In this document: in pieces, positions 45,500 to 55,354 of the stretch | Numbering within the stretch: the first letter of the stretch is position 1 | Layout: every line of letters starts with the position of its first letter | Source of the DNA: Acidobacteriota bacterium | GTDB taxonomy: Bacteria; Acidobacteriota; Terriglobia; 20CM-2-55-15 | DNA: 64,000 bases | Direction: 5' to 3' | Assembly (NCBI GenBank): GCA_003223875.1 | Contig: QHWY01000096.1 | Span: 1-64,000 of the forward strand | Program-made: the position numbers and the translations under genes | Notes under the pieces: generated by a model | Told to the model about the DNA's origin: nothing | What the model saw: only the letters and a program-made list of their open reading frames with translations | Database searches by the model: none

Positions 45500-46597
45500 T
45501 CAGCCTGCATGGACTTCATTCGGCGTTAATTCGCGGTACACGTCGAGAACTCGCTCCAATCTGTCGGAACCGAAGTAACCGTCCCGGATCAAACGGTCCT
45601 GCGCCGCCTTCTGCATCTTCCGGCGTTCATGGGGATGTTGGAGATAGTAGGTGATCTTGTTTCGCAGGTCCTCCGGTCCATCGAAACACGCCATTTCTTT
45701 TCCTTCAGTAAAGAACTCATGAGCTTGACCGGACCCCTTCTCAACGAGCATGAAGCCGCCAGCGGCTGCGATTTCAAAAATTCGAAGAGGAGCCACTACG
45801 CGCCCTGTATCGAAGTAACTGAGGAAAACCAAAGTGATCTTCGCCTGATGAATCCTGTCCGCCATTTCATTCCACGACAATGGGCTCATCTTCACGTGGT
45901 TCATTAAGGCGGAGCTGTCTGGAGGCCGTCCATTTCGCCATCCATATCCCCAGACCGTAAGCTTATAATCTGTGCCCAACTTCACGAGCTGCTCGAGGAT
46001 TCTTTGTCTTTCCGAGCGCCAGTGACCGATGAAAACAATATCGTCACCATCCTCAGCCGAAGAAGAGCGGGTATCGAGGCGCCGGAGCAAGTTGGGATTA
46101 CAACCCAGGGGCAAATACTCGACCCTCGGAGCGCCCAGTCGTTTCGCCACCAGAAGGTCATTCGGCGTATGCGCGAACACACAGTCGTAATACGGCATGC
46201 TGCGAAGAGCGAACTTGGAGCACAATGTACTGGAGTCCAGGTCGGCTGTCTGCCAGGTAAACACTCGGCATCCGAACTGCGCCTTAATCTGGTTAAGGGT
46301 TTGTGGAAAGATGTACTTGCTGTCGCAGATCAGCGCAAAATCAATGGGGCCAGTGGTCTGCCTTAAAAATCTGCGGACCTTCAGGTTGATAAGCAAGGCA
46401 GCGGGTGTGTGGCTAAAGTGATTTGCCGCACGCCAGACGAAAGCTCGCTTTTTCATCGTAACTTGTCCCTGATCGAAGCAGGTAACACTGTGGCCCCATG
46501 CTTCAAGCGCCTTACGATAGATGCCCATCAAGTCGCCTTCTCGATCTTCACCAATCAGCAATACGCGCAGGTCCTCTCTCTCGCAAATTAGCTCCAT
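45500..46597 (-). CDS. CgeB-like glycosyltransferase
   Basis: ATG 46597 overlaps the methyltransferase stop and gives 365 residues. The protein resembles the CgeB/DUF3880-type GT-B transferases: VLLIGEDREGDLMGIYRKALEAWGH, FALICDSKYIFPQTL, VFTWQTADLDSSTLC, YDCVFAHTPND, VEYLPLGCNPNL, DIVFIGHWRSERQRIL, VWGYGWRNG and VAPLRIFEIAAAGGFMLVE. The last block is the donor-site pattern of the family. It likely adds a sugar to the repeat unit. Confidence 0.82.
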   Translation of the reverse strand: MELICEREDLRVLLIGEDREGDLMGIYRKALEAWGHSVTCFDQGQVTMKKRAFVWRAANHFSHTPAALLINLKVRRFLRQTTGPIDFALICDSKYIFPQTLNQIKAQFGCRVFTWQTADLDSSTLCSKFALRSMPYYDCVFAHTPNDLLVAKRLGAPRVEYLPLGCNPNLLRRLDTRSSSAEDGDDIVFIGHWRSERQRILEQLVKLGTDYKLTVWGYGWRNGRPPDSSALMNHVKMSPLSWNEMADRIHQAKITLVFLSYFDTGRVVAPLRIFEIAAAGGFMLVEKGSGQAHEFFTEGKEMACFDGPEDLRNKITYYLQHPHERRKMQKAAQDRLIRDGYFGSDRLERVLDVYRELTPNEVHAG

Positions 46598-47508
46598 CAA
46601 TGTGCCTCAACTGGTTTCTGCATCGCCGAAACCAATAAAGTACCAAGACGGCAACGATTCGTTAAAAAACGAGCCGTATTGTCGGGGAGCATGTGGTCGA
46701 ACTTGCTCTTCAGAGAACCCGCCGGAATTGGCAATAAGTCCGCCTTCGGTCCGAACACGTGCACGTGTCGAACGTCGAGATAATCGGAGGCTAGCTTCTT
46801 CCATTCCTGGACCGAATAAAAACGCGCAAGCACGCCATCTGTCTGTAAGGCAATTGATTCCCGCAACGACCGGCCCTTCAGAAGATGTCCATGATAAAGG
46901 CCGCCCAGGAAACCGGCGATGACGTAGTAATTCCAGAAGCTTCGGTGGTAGACCATAACGATCGCTGTTCCTCCAGGCTTCAGGACACGCCGCATCTCGG
47001 CAAGGATACTGTTCATATCTAGCGCGTGATGGATGACGCCCCACGACCAAATGTAGTCGAACTGATTTTCCCTGAATGCGAGGCGTTCCGCGTCCATCTG
47101 CACAATTGAGCCGCCCAACTTTTTCAAATCAAAGCGGCGGCGCGTTGCTCGTGTCGCGTACGTCGTGAGATCTATACCGACGAAGGATTTCGCGTGCTGT
47201 GACAGAAGTTCTGCGTGACTGCCACACCCGACTCCAATCTCCAATACGTCGGAGTTTCGTAATTTGGCGTAGTCAATGAGATTGTCGAACGGTGTGTACC
47301 GCCAATTTAGGTAGGCTTTCGACTCGGAAATGAATCGCCGGTCGATTTCATCGAAGAACTCCAGAGTGAGTTCCGGAGACGTGATGGACTGCCGCCAATC
47401 GTACCGCATGGGATGACCTTCCCACCATTGGCGGTTCGGATCCTGCATGACGGCGGCGTCGGCTACGCCGGTGTTCGTTTTCTGAAAGGGGTCAGCCATC
47501 CCGCACAT
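46597..47508 (-). CDS. Class I SAM-dependent methyltransferase
   Basis: The 303-residue protein has a 90-residue N-terminal part with NRQWWEGHPMRYDW and FFDEIDRRFISESKAY, then SDVLEIGVGCGSHAELLSQH (SAM loop), VGIDLTTYATRATRRR, VQMDAERLAFRENQFDYIWSWGVIHHA and RRVLKPGGTAIVMVYH. The first part is typical for methyltransferases found in EPS loci that act on lipid or sugar substrates. Start ATG 47508 overlaps the gmd stop by one base. Confidence 0.83.
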   Translation of the reverse strand: MCGMADPFQKTNTGVADAAVMQDPNRQWWEGHPMRYDWRQSITSPELTLEFFDEIDRRFISESKAYLNWRYTPFDNLIDYAKLRNSDVLEIGVGCGSHAELLSQHAKSFVGIDLTTYATRATRRRFDLKKLGGSIVQMDAERLAFRENQFDYIWSWGVIHHALDMNSILAEMRRVLKPGGTAIVMVYHRSFWNYYVIAGFLGGLYHGHLLKGRSLRESIALQTDGVLARFYSVQEWKKLASDYLDVRHVHVFGPKADLLPIPAGSLKSKFDHMLPDNTARFLTNRCRLGTLLVSAMQKPVEAH

Positions 47509-48479
47509 TAACCTTTAATTGCTCGAAGGTCGGAATCCACCATTTCCGCGACCAGATCATGGAATCTGACCTTTGCCTTCCAACCGAAGGTCTTTTCTGC
47601 TTTTGTGGAATCACCTAGGAGGAGATCGACATCAGTTGGGCGTATCAGTTCGGGGGAAATGCGAACAAATTCGCGGTAGTCGTAACCCACGCACGAAAAA
47701 GCGGTATCTAAAAAATCTCGGACCGAATGTGTTTCACCGGTAGCAATCACGAAGTCATCCGGTACTTCGCTCTGCAGCATGAGCCACATGGCTTCGGTGT
47801 ATTCTCTTGCGTGTCCCCAATCACGTTTGGCATCGAGATTTCCCATCGTGATTTGTCTGGCTTTCCCGAGCTTGATCATCGCGACGTGGGAAGAAATCTT
47901 GCGCGTCACGAATTCAAATCCACGGCGCGGAGACTCGTGGTTGAACAATATGCCGCATGATGCATGCAGATCATATGCCTCGCGATAATTCCGGGTCAGA
48001 TGGAAGCCGGCGACTTTAGAAATCCCGTAAGCGGACCGGGGATGAAAGGGCGTACATTCGTTTTGAGGCGCGACCGATACCTTTCCAAACATCTCGCTCG
48101 ATCCGGCAAAGTAGACGCGGCACTTAGGGGCGTAAGTCTTGATGGCCGACAAAAGGTAGTGAGTGCCGCCAAAGTTAGACTCAAACGTCGAGAACTCATC
48201 TTCAAAGGAGTAACCGATATAACTTTGCGCGGCCAGGTGGTAGCAGTCGTCCGGTTTGAGGCTGGAGATCAACTGCAGGATGCTGGCGTAATTCTCCAGG
48301 GTTGCACAGTGGAGGTGTATCTTCCCTAACAGATGCCGGATTCTCCAGTACCGATGATCGAGACTGTCCGCAGCGACGCGCCGGACAAGGCCGTGAACCT
48401 CGTAACCTTTGCTGAGCAAAAGCTCCGCAAGGTATGAACCGTCCTGTCCGGTGATGCCTGTAATAAGCGCCTTCCTCAT
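47508..48479 (-). CDS. gmd: GDP-mannose 4,6-dehydratase
   Basis: The 323-residue SDR converts GDP-mannose to GDP-4-keto-6-deoxymannose. The NADP loop is ALITGITGQDGSYLAELLL, and RRVAADSLDHRYWRI, YHLAAQSYIGYSFEDE, FAGSSEMFG, HPRSAYGISKVAG (catalytic Tyr and Lys) and FNHESPRRGFEFVTRKI are the Gmd signatures. It supplies a 6-deoxysugar precursor; the Fcl-like SDR and DegT aminotransferase at 17-19 kb are candidate next steps. It overlaps the FAD oxidoreductase gene by four bases. Confidence 0.93.
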   Translation of the reverse strand: MRKALITGITGQDGSYLAELLLSKGYEVHGLVRRVAADSLDHRYWRIRHLLGKIHLHCATLENYASILQLISSLKPDDCYHLAAQSYIGYSFEDEFSTFESNFGGTHYLLSAIKTYAPKCRVYFAGSSEMFGKVSVAPQNECTPFHPRSAYGISKVAGFHLTRNYREAYDLHASCGILFNHESPRRGFEFVTRKISSHVAMIKLGKARQITMGNLDAKRDWGHAREYTEAMWLMLQSEVPDDFVIATGETHSVRDFLDTAFSCVGYDYREFVRISPELIRPTDVDLLLGDSTKAEKTFGWKAKVRFHDLVAEMVDSDLRAIKG

Positions 48480-49657
48480 GTGCGCGGTCCTATCGAGGCT
48501 GCGCTTATGCGGTCCAGTATCACGTGGCGAAACTGGCTGTGCTGGAACAGCGCGAATATCAAATGACGGTGCTGATTAAATGCGGCTTTTCTTTGTATTA
48601 ATGGAATGATTCCATCGGCCCGAACGAGGTCGAATAGTTCTTCGATTTCGTTATCAAGCAAACGCTCCACCCGCGTCCGAAACATCAATTGAGCATCGAG
48701 TTCCGGTCCTAAGCGGCGGCGCCATTCGTGCTCATATACTTGCAATGAGCTTGCGTCCAGCCGATTCGCGCGCAGCGATTTCTGCAATACTTCGGCCGCA
48801 ATAGCGGCGCTAACGACGCTATAGTAGATCCCTCCGCCTGTCGTCGGTTTAACCAAGCCGGCGGCATCGCCTACCACCAGCAACCGTTCTCCGAAAGTCC
48901 GTTTGATGGGAGCGAGTGGGAGAATTTTTTGACGCGGGCGTAGTTCTGTTGACAAAGGTATACCGCAGCGGTCGGCAACCGACCGAAGGAAGCTTCCAAA
49001 GAATGCGGCGATCTTCGACTGACTCATGATTCCAAGTCGAACATAGTTACCATGAGGACGACGTACAGGAACAACCCACGCAAATCCCTTCGGGGCTATG
49101 CGCTCCCCAAAATGGATTTCCACTTCAGGAAACATCGCGCTAGGCACCTCCGCTTGCGCAGATTGAAGAAACATCAACGGTGCACCCAGCCCCAGAGCAC
49201 GCTGGATACCGTAATTGGCGCCACATGCAACGATGCATGCCCGGCCGGCTAGGCTGTCAGCATCGTCGAACATGATCCGAACGCTGTCGTCATTGACATG
49301 GACTCGGCTAACTCTTCTCCCAGTCATTATCGCTGCGCCAGCCGCTCGGGCGCGGCGGCTCATCAGTTCGTCGAAGAACACTCTATCCACGACAACGGCT
49401 TCAACACGCGATGGTGTATAGGCGAAATCCTGACCCGAGGGCGAGAAGAACCTTGCGCTGTGCAGTTCATTCAGGATCGCTTCTGTGGGCAGATCAAATT
49501 CTCTAAAAGCATCGATGGCCAGTATTCCGGTGCAGTGTACCGGCCTTCCAATGAACTCATGTTCTTCAAGCACCACGACATCGAAGCCGCAGCGAGCTAA
49601 TCTCTCTGCTGCAAAGAGGCCTCCCGGCCCTCCTCCGATGACGATGACATCATGCAT
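48476..49657 (-). CDS. Geranylgeranyl-reductase-type FAD oxidoreductase
   Basis: The 393-residue flavoprotein has GGGPGGLFAAERLARCGFDVVVLEEH, GRPVHCTGIL, VVVDRVFFDELM, CIVACGANYGIQRALG and LLVVGDAAGLVKPTTGGGIYYSV, the features of GGR-family enzymes that reduce isoprenoid double bonds or oxidise aromatic and lipid substrates. In an EPS operon it could act on the polyprenyl carrier, but this is only inference. A 128-base gap separates it from the kinase gene before it. Confidence 0.7.
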   Translation of the reverse strand: MHDVIVIGGGPGGLFAAERLARCGFDVVVLEEHEFIGRPVHCTGILAIDAFREFDLPTEAILNELHSARFFSPSGQDFAYTPSRVEAVVVDRVFFDELMSRRARAAGAAIMTGRRVSRVHVNDDSVRIMFDDADSLAGRACIVACGANYGIQRALGLGAPLMFLQSAQAEVPSAMFPEVEIHFGERIAPKGFAWVVPVRRPHGNYVRLGIMSQSKIAAFFGSFLRSVADRCGIPLSTELRPRQKILPLAPIKRTFGERLLVVGDAAGLVKPTTGGGIYYSVVSAAIAAEVLQKSLRANRLDASSLQVYEHEWRRRLGPELDAQLMFRTRVERLLDNEIEELFDLVRADGIIPLIQRKAAFNQHRHLIFALFQHSQFRHVILDRISAASIGPRT

Positions 49658-49785
49658 TACGGTCTATGTGCTTGGTTTTAGGATGAAGCTAATGCCAATG
49701 ACAAAAAATCATCAACTGCAATGGACGAGGGTAACTTCTTCGCCTTGATACGTCCAGATCAAACGTGTGGGAATGACATGGGAAT

Positions 49786-52737
49786 CTATGAACGATTTTC
49801 GACATTCTCGTCGTGAGTAATATGACCGTAGTACCGGTCGTACACATACCCATCGCGATAACGCGCTGAATAGCCTGCAAGGTGCCTCAAATCCAGGTCA
49901 TTCAGCACAACGCCGGCAATACGCACTTGCGCTTCTGCAAGGTGTTGCACAGCACGGTAGGCGATGTATCTTGAAGTGGAGAATGCTTTCACGACAAGAA
50001 TAGCTGTATCAGAAACCGAAGCAAGGATTCGGCCATCGGAGACATTCGATAGAGGAGGCGAGTCCAGAATCACCAGATCAAAATCTTTCTTGAGAGACTT
50101 CAATACTTCCTTGAACCGCGGCGACAGTATCAGTTCTCCAGGATTGGGTCGCACCGGGCCACTGGGAAGCAGGAACAGATTTTTGATGTTTGTTTCGGAA
50201 ACCGCATTTTCGAGAGAACAATGTCCTTCCAACACACTCGACAGCCCATTCGCATTCGCGCACTTGAAGATCTTGTGCATGCGCGGCCTGCGCATATCCG
50301 CGTCGATGAGAATAACGCGCGCGCCGGTCTGCGCCACAATGACGGCTGTATTGACCGCGGTCACCGTCTTGCCTTCGCCGGGAACGGCGCTTGTGATGAC
50401 GACTGAACGCGTTGGAGCCGATCCGGATGATAAGAAGAATGATGTCCGAACGGAGCGATACGATTCCGCAATGACGGAACTCGGCTCATCATGAGGAGCT
50501 AATTCAATCGAGCGATTGTCGCTTTTCTCGGCATTCGCCGGTTCGTTTTGCTCTTTCTTGCGCCCGAAGCGGAACCCGTAACCATATCCATATTTATATT
50601 TGTATCCGCGCCACAACGAGAGATTATGTAACCTCGGGACCGTACCCAATGCCAAAAGTCCCAGGTGCCGTGTGACGTCGTCAGGAGACTTGATGGATCG
50701 ATCGATGTATTCCTGAAACACAGCGGAACCCACGCCAAAGATGAGGCCGAAAAAGATTCCCCAGGCGAGGTTCAACTTGTGGTTGGGCGTTACCGCTCCC
50801 TTCGGTACTTCCGCTTGATCCACGACTCTGATGTTCGAGGCGCGCAAACCCCCGGAAATGCCCGCTTCCTTCAACCGGGTCAATAAGCCGTTATAGATGT
50901 CTTTGCTGGAATCCGCCTCGCGCTTCAGGATGTTGTACTGAATGATTTCGCGATTCATTTTATTGACAGCATCGCGCTGCTGTTCCAGGGCTACGGAAAG
51001 CAGTCTCTCTCTCTCCGTTGCCGCAGAATATTCGACCTCGAAGGTCTTGACTATCCGACCTCTCTCGCCTTCGATTTGTTTTTGAATTTCTTCAATCTGG
51101 CTGCGAATGCGCCTCCGGCTTGGGTAATCCGGGGCGAAGGTCACAGTCAGTTCGGCGTCTTGCCGCTTCAGGTCAGATAAACGCCCAACAAACTGCGAAA
51201 TGAGTGAGCTTCCCGTGATCTGTGGCAATGCGTCAGCGCTTCCGGTCCGGACCATACGCTCGTAGGACTGTTTTTGGATCCGTTCGGCCTGAGCTCGCGT
51301 GTACTCTTCTTGAAGTTGCCTCAGTTTTTCAGTAACCGTGTTGCGGCCATCTTCAGTGAAGAGAATATCATTGTCCTGCCCATACTTTTGCAGACGCTCC
51401 TCGGCCTTCTCGAGGCCTCCCTTCAGGTTGACAATTTGCTGCGATAACAACTCAGAAACCTGCTGCGTGGTCTGGAACCGATTTTCGATGTTCTGCTCGA
51501 CAAAATGCCGCCCATGAGCATTGATGACTTGCGCCGCCAGCTTCGGATCTTTGGCTTGAAAAGTGACTTCGACAAGCCACGACTGCCGCAGGGGCTTCAC
51601 CGTGATTCGGTCGAGATACTGATCAATGAGCGAACGCAGCTGGTCACCTTCGTCATCCGAGGCTTGCTCGGTTTTTTCGACCGAAGAGATTTTTTTAAGA
51701 TTACCGGCCTGCGCCGCAAGGAAACCTCGCTGTGGCGCCGCAAATTCCTTTTCGAGTTCCTCGTGCAATTCGGTAACGACGCGGCGAGCCAGAGACCGCG
51801 ACTTCAGGATCCTGAAATAAGACTGCAGCATGTAATCGACATAAGTGTCGGAGTCCGCTTGATAGTAGTCTCGAAGGTTGACGAGGCTTGGAGTTTCACG
51901 CTCAATTTGAATCGTGATCGTGGCCGCGTACATCGGTTTTTGCTTGAGCGTCCATATGAGAGTCAGCAGCACGATCGTCGCGAATACTGCAACCACTGTC
52001 CACCGGCGCGTCACGATCACTCGCCAGTACGCCAACAGATGTGTCTCATCTTCTTCCTGGGTGGCGAGGTTACGCGGCAGGTTCTCGACAATCTCGGGGT
52101 ATTTTCTGTGATTTATCCGGACCAGCTTGTCTTTACCGGCACGTCGCCCCGGAGTTTTCGCTTTATCTGTGCCGCTGACGGTGGATCCCGAGGGCGGTGA
52201 GGTGATGTTTACTGTTGCCGGCACTTGCGGTGCGATATCAAAGGCATCGACCGCAACGTAGGAACCCGTCGAGGCGGGATTGCTCGTGCCAGTCACTTCG
52301 ATCAACAGCGTGTGATTGCCCGACGCCAGACCCGTTGCCTTGAAAACCTCGGCCTGGACTTCCTCGGCTACGGAATACATATCGAGCTGCTGAATAAAAA
52401 CTCCGTCGAGGGAAACACGAGCGATGCCCGCCTGTGGCCCCCGGAACCCGATCCATGTCAGATCGGTGCCACTAAAGGTGAACGTCACCTGCTGACCTGC
52501 CGTTGAAGCCACCGCCGCCGTCCCAACGCTCCAAGGTCTAAGTGTGCTGGTTCGGTCCCAACCGGACGTGTACGTCAGAGCCGGATCGGTGTTCTCAAAA
52601 CGCGTGGCCGACTTGAACGGCGCCGAACTCGTGCCCGTTCCGGCCGGTGTCGTGACGCTAATGGGTCCGGCGGTCGCCGTCAGCGGCACCGTTGCCTGAA
52701 TGGAGTTGGGCGCTTCCATATCGTTCTTTGTCGACAC
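49786..52737 (-). CDS. Wzz/BY-kinase (tyrosine autokinase) with an N-terminal secreted-type beta domain
   Basis: A 983-residue chain. Residues 232 to about 700 are Wzz and GNVR: first membrane helix about 246-264, a long coiled coil, second helix near NLAWGIFFGLIFGVGSAVF. The C-terminal BY-kinase has Walker A SAVPGEGKT (K790), A' LIDADMRRP, B VILDSPP and a tyrosine-rich tail (YSARYRDGYVYDRYYGH) for autophosphorylation. Before Wzz there are about 190 unusual residues: VTTPAGTGTSSAPF, TDLTWIGFRGPQAGIARVSLDG and TSPPSGSTVSG, which look like a carbohydrate-binding-type and Ig-like domain of exported proteins. There is no signal peptide and no internal ATG or GTG at the joint, so it should stay in the cytoplasm. 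First gene of the large operon. Confidence 0.88.
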   Translation of the reverse strand: MSTKNDMEAPNSIQATVPLTATAGPISVTTPAGTGTSSAPFKSATRFENTDPALTYTSGWDRTSTLRPWSVGTAAVASTAGQQVTFTFSGTDLTWIGFRGPQAGIARVSLDGVFIQQLDMYSVAEEVQAEVFKATGLASGNHTLLIEVTGTSNPASTGSYVAVDAFDIAPQVPATVNITSPPSGSTVSGTDKAKTPGRRAGKDKLVRINHRKYPEIVENLPRNLATQEEDETHLLAYWRVIVTRRWTVVAVFATIVLLTLIWTLKQKPMYAATITIQIERETPSLVNLRDYYQADSDTYVDYMLQSYFRILKSRSLARRVVTELHEELEKEFAAPQRGFLAAQAGNLKKISSVEKTEQASDDEGDQLRSLIDQYLDRITVKPLRQSWLVEVTFQAKDPKLAAQVINAHGRHFVEQNIENRFQTTQQVSELLSQQIVNLKGGLEKAEERLQKYGQDNDILFTEDGRNTVTEKLRQLQEEYTRAQAERIQKQSYERMVRTGSADALPQITGSSLISQFVGRLSDLKRQDAELTVTFAPDYPSRRRIRSQIEEIQKQIEGERGRIVKTFEVEYSAATERERLLSVALEQQRDAVNKMNREIIQYNILKREADSSKDIYNGLLTRLKEAGISGGLRASNIRVVDQAEVPKGAVTPNHKLNLAWGIFFGLIFGVGSAVFQEYIDRSIKSPDDVTRHLGLLALGTVPRLHNLSLWRGYKYKYGYGYGFRFGRKKEQNEPANAEKSDNRSIELAPHDEPSSVIAESYRSVRTSFFLSSGSAPTRSVVITSAVPGEGKTVTAVNTAVIVAQTGARVILIDADMRRPRMHKIFKCANANGLSSVLEGHCSLENAVSETNIKNLFLLPSGPVRPNPGELILSPRFKEVLKSLKKDFDLVILDSPPLSNVSDGRILASVSDTAILVVKAFSTSRYIAYRAVQHLAEAQVRIAGVVLNDLDLRHLAGYSARYRDGYVYDRYYGHITHDENVENRS

Positions 52738-53068
52738 TTTCGGTTCAGTTCTTTAATTAAAAACGCGCGATTACTGGCAACTGGATTTCCTTTCAACCTC
52801 CAGCTGTGTAGGGAATAACCGGCATCAGCGAGAATCTAAACGGCTTCTCAATTTGACGTACCGCCGCTCATTATTGATTCCACACGCTGACTATGGGTTG
52901 CGGTCACAGTGAGGTCAACGCGAAACCACACGTTGTGTCAGGAAAAAAGCGGATATTGAAAACCGATGAAAAACTATAATTCCATTACAGATGCGCGCAA
53001 AAGAGGAGCACAGCACTATTCTCCAGTGTCAAACACTTTTCATTTTGCGTCAAAGCAATGGCGCACCA
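52738..53068 (-). promoter_or_regulatory. Upstream region of the large EPS operon
   Basis: These 331 bases hold no gene and must carry the promoter of the minus-strand operon. On the minus strand two TTGAC hexamers occur (near 53036 and 53055), but no well-spaced -10 box goes with them, and TATAGT occurs near 52977 without a good -35. The lower part is A/T-rich. An activator-dependent or alternative-sigma promoter is possible. I cannot define a start. Confidence 0.4.
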
Positions 53069-55246
53069 TCATCGCGCAAGCGGATCGGGACGCACCTGAA
53101 TCTTGTAAACCTTCGGTCGCGAACTGGTGCCGCCTTCGTTGTGAAACACGGTGCGCGTTCCTAGCGTGGTCCACAGACCTTTGCCTTTCCAACCCGCATT
53201 GGGATTGTCGATACGCCCGTCGACATTCTTGCTGAAGAAGCCCATGGGATATGGAATACGGATGACCGCGATCTTCCCATTGACCACTGCAGTTAGCGCT
53301 TCGCCGCCGTTGGTCGACGCAATCGGCACATTCGGTCCAAGGCCCAGCGTGTTGTAGCGGTCGACCCAGACGTAGTAGGCGTGCTCGGCACTGCCGGCGT
53401 CAGTGACGCCTTTGAACTGTGGTCCCGGGAATTTGTATAACGTCCAGCCTTCCGGGCAGTGCTTGCCTGTCGCTGCGGCCGGGCCGTTGAGCGGTCCCTT
53501 GCATTTGCGCCGGTCGAAGCTCGCGAGGTGGCCGCTAGAGAGCGCCGTCCACACAACACCATTCAGATCGAGATCGATGCCGCGCGCACCGTATCCCTCA
53601 TCGGGAGGTACGTACACTTCGGTCAAAGCCGTTTGCGGCGGGTTTGGACCCGGCACGAGGCGCAAGATATAGCCCGGTTGGTCCATGCGCGAGAAGCCGA
53701 CATCCATCGATTGGCCCCAGATCGAATCGTCAACCGGACTCGGCTGAACACCGTAAAAAGCGGCCATCACGCGTTTATCCTTCGCCGGATCGAGAGGCTG
53801 ATTTGCTTCGACGTAGGCATCGCGTTTGCCGTTGCCGTTCGTATCAATAATGAGCGGCGTCCAACCTTGCGACTTCATTTCGTCGCCGGTCTCCTCGTAT
53901 AGCTTCGTGTTCAGCCACCCGACCACGCCGCTTGCCGGCCCGCCGGCGCTGGTCCAAAGCGTGTTGTTGGCATCCTTGGCGAAGTAGAGATGCTGCGTGG
54001 AGAAGCACGTGTCGATGAGCGACCACTTGCCCGTTTTGGGATCGTACATCGAAAGCTGGCGACCTGCGTTTTCGAGGGGCACGACCTTTGCGGAAGGATG
54101 ATCCGAGCCGGCTTTGCAGTAGGCGGGATTGGCCTCTGGGCGAATTCTGGCGGTGAACCAGACGCGTCCCTTTTCGTCCATGATCGGATTGTGGATGCTC
54201 GTGTGACCATCCCAGATGGGCTCGTCACCCCAATACGGAGAATGCCCGTGCGTCAGCTCCAGCGATGAAGGCGTTTTTGGATCGCGATACGGATGCTTTA
54301 TCTGCGATGCCTCATTCTTGACCGGATCGAGGATCGGGACCATGTCCGTGCTTTCTTCTGTTGATCCATAGATCGGCCCATTCGCATTCACGCGCGGATT
54401 GCGCTTGTCGGTCGATATCGCATCGTGGAGATAGGCTTTGGGCATGGACCACTCCCACATGCTGATTACGACATTGCGCTCGACACCCTGAGGCCGTTGC
54501 GGCTTTTCAGTAGGCAATTCTCCTGCGGCAATGCGATCGGTCCAGTCCGCAAACAACGCCAACGCTTTTGGCCCGAATTGGCCAAGTGTCAGAGCCATGT
54601 TTGCTCTCGCTTGGCCTGCTTGTACCCGGCGTGTCCATGCCTGCAGCGAATTGCCCGCGGAGGTCCATTCCTTCTCAAGCGTACGCATACCCTTGGAGCC
54701 GAGCGCGTGGCACGACTGGCACGAATTCTTCACGGTATCGATCCAGTAATGCTGCGTCTTCATCACTTCCCGAATACCGTTGCCGTTCACACCGGTACCT
54801 GGAAATTCGCTTTTAGAGGGAATCTGAAGCAGCGAGTACCAGTAAACGCCTGGATAGTATTCGGCCGCGGCGGCGGCGCTTGGTGCCTGCACGGCGGTGA
54901 GATTGAGTTGCCGTCCGATTTCCGTCTTCACTTTCGGTGAATCCACGAGGCCGTACCCTCGCACCCAGACCTCGTACGACGCTTTTGGAAGCTCGGGGAT
55001 GAGGTAGCGTCCCTGGTCGTCAGTCACGACCACCTTCGCGAACTTTGTGGGCAGATCGGTCGTTTCCGCGACGACCCACACGCCCGCTTCCGGGCCCTTC
55101 GAGCTCGTCACGACGCCGCCTAGATCCGTACTGCCTACCTGGACAGTGGCCGGAGCTCGCTGCGCCTTGAGTCCCGAACCTGCGCCGGCCAGGCACAAAA
55201 CCACCGCGAGGATGGCAGCAATTGTCACGTGCAAACTCGTTCTCAT
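53069..55246 (-). CDS. Exported protein with carboxypeptidase-regulatory domain, one heme-c site and a beta-propeller
   Basis: A 725-residue protein with a signal peptide (AAILAVVLCLAGAGSGLKAQ), ribosome site aaggaga. Residues about 35-120 are a CarboxypepD_reg-like beta domain (GVVTSSKGPEAGVWVVAET, DDQGRYLIPELPKASYEVWV). Residues near 180 hold CQSCHALG, one c-type heme site. The rest has propeller-like blades (WDGHTSIHNPIMDEKGRVWFTARI, LWTSAGGPASGVVGW, GIDLDLNGVVWTAL). The set is common in Acidobacteria, where function is not known; oxidative breakdown of small organic compounds in the periplasm is a guess. Confidence 0.78.
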   Translation of the reverse strand: MRTSLHVTIAAILAVVLCLAGAGSGLKAQRAPATVQVGSTDLGGVVTSSKGPEAGVWVVAETTDLPTKFAKVVVTDDQGRYLIPELPKASYEVWVRGYGLVDSPKVKTEIGRQLNLTAVQAPSAAAAAEYYPGVYWYSLLQIPSKSEFPGTGVNGNGIREVMKTQHYWIDTVKNSCQSCHALGSKGMRTLEKEWTSAGNSLQAWTRRVQAGQARANMALTLGQFGPKALALFADWTDRIAAGELPTEKPQRPQGVERNVVISMWEWSMPKAYLHDAISTDKRNPRVNANGPIYGSTEESTDMVPILDPVKNEASQIKHPYRDPKTPSSLELTHGHSPYWGDEPIWDGHTSIHNPIMDEKGRVWFTARIRPEANPAYCKAGSDHPSAKVVPLENAGRQLSMYDPKTGKWSLIDTCFSTQHLYFAKDANNTLWTSAGGPASGVVGWLNTKLYEETGDEMKSQGWTPLIIDTNGNGKRDAYVEANQPLDPAKDKRVMAAFYGVQPSPVDDSIWGQSMDVGFSRMDQPGYILRLVPGPNPPQTALTEVYVPPDEGYGARGIDLDLNGVVWTALSSGHLASFDRRKCKGPLNGPAAATGKHCPEGWTLYKFPGPQFKGVTDAGSAEHAYYVWVDRYNTLGLGPNVPIASTNGGEALTAVVNGKIAVIRIPYPMGFFSKNVDGRIDNPNAGWKGKGLWTTLGTRTVFHNEGGTSSRPKVYKIQVRPDPLAR

Positions 55247-55354
55247 CTGTTTTCTCCTTGTGATTCTCCTCCTGATTTAGGAGCGAATTCATTTTAGAAC
55301 GGACTTCGCCGAAAATCTCGAATTCTCGTAGTGACTCGGTTTGAAAATTTGGGG

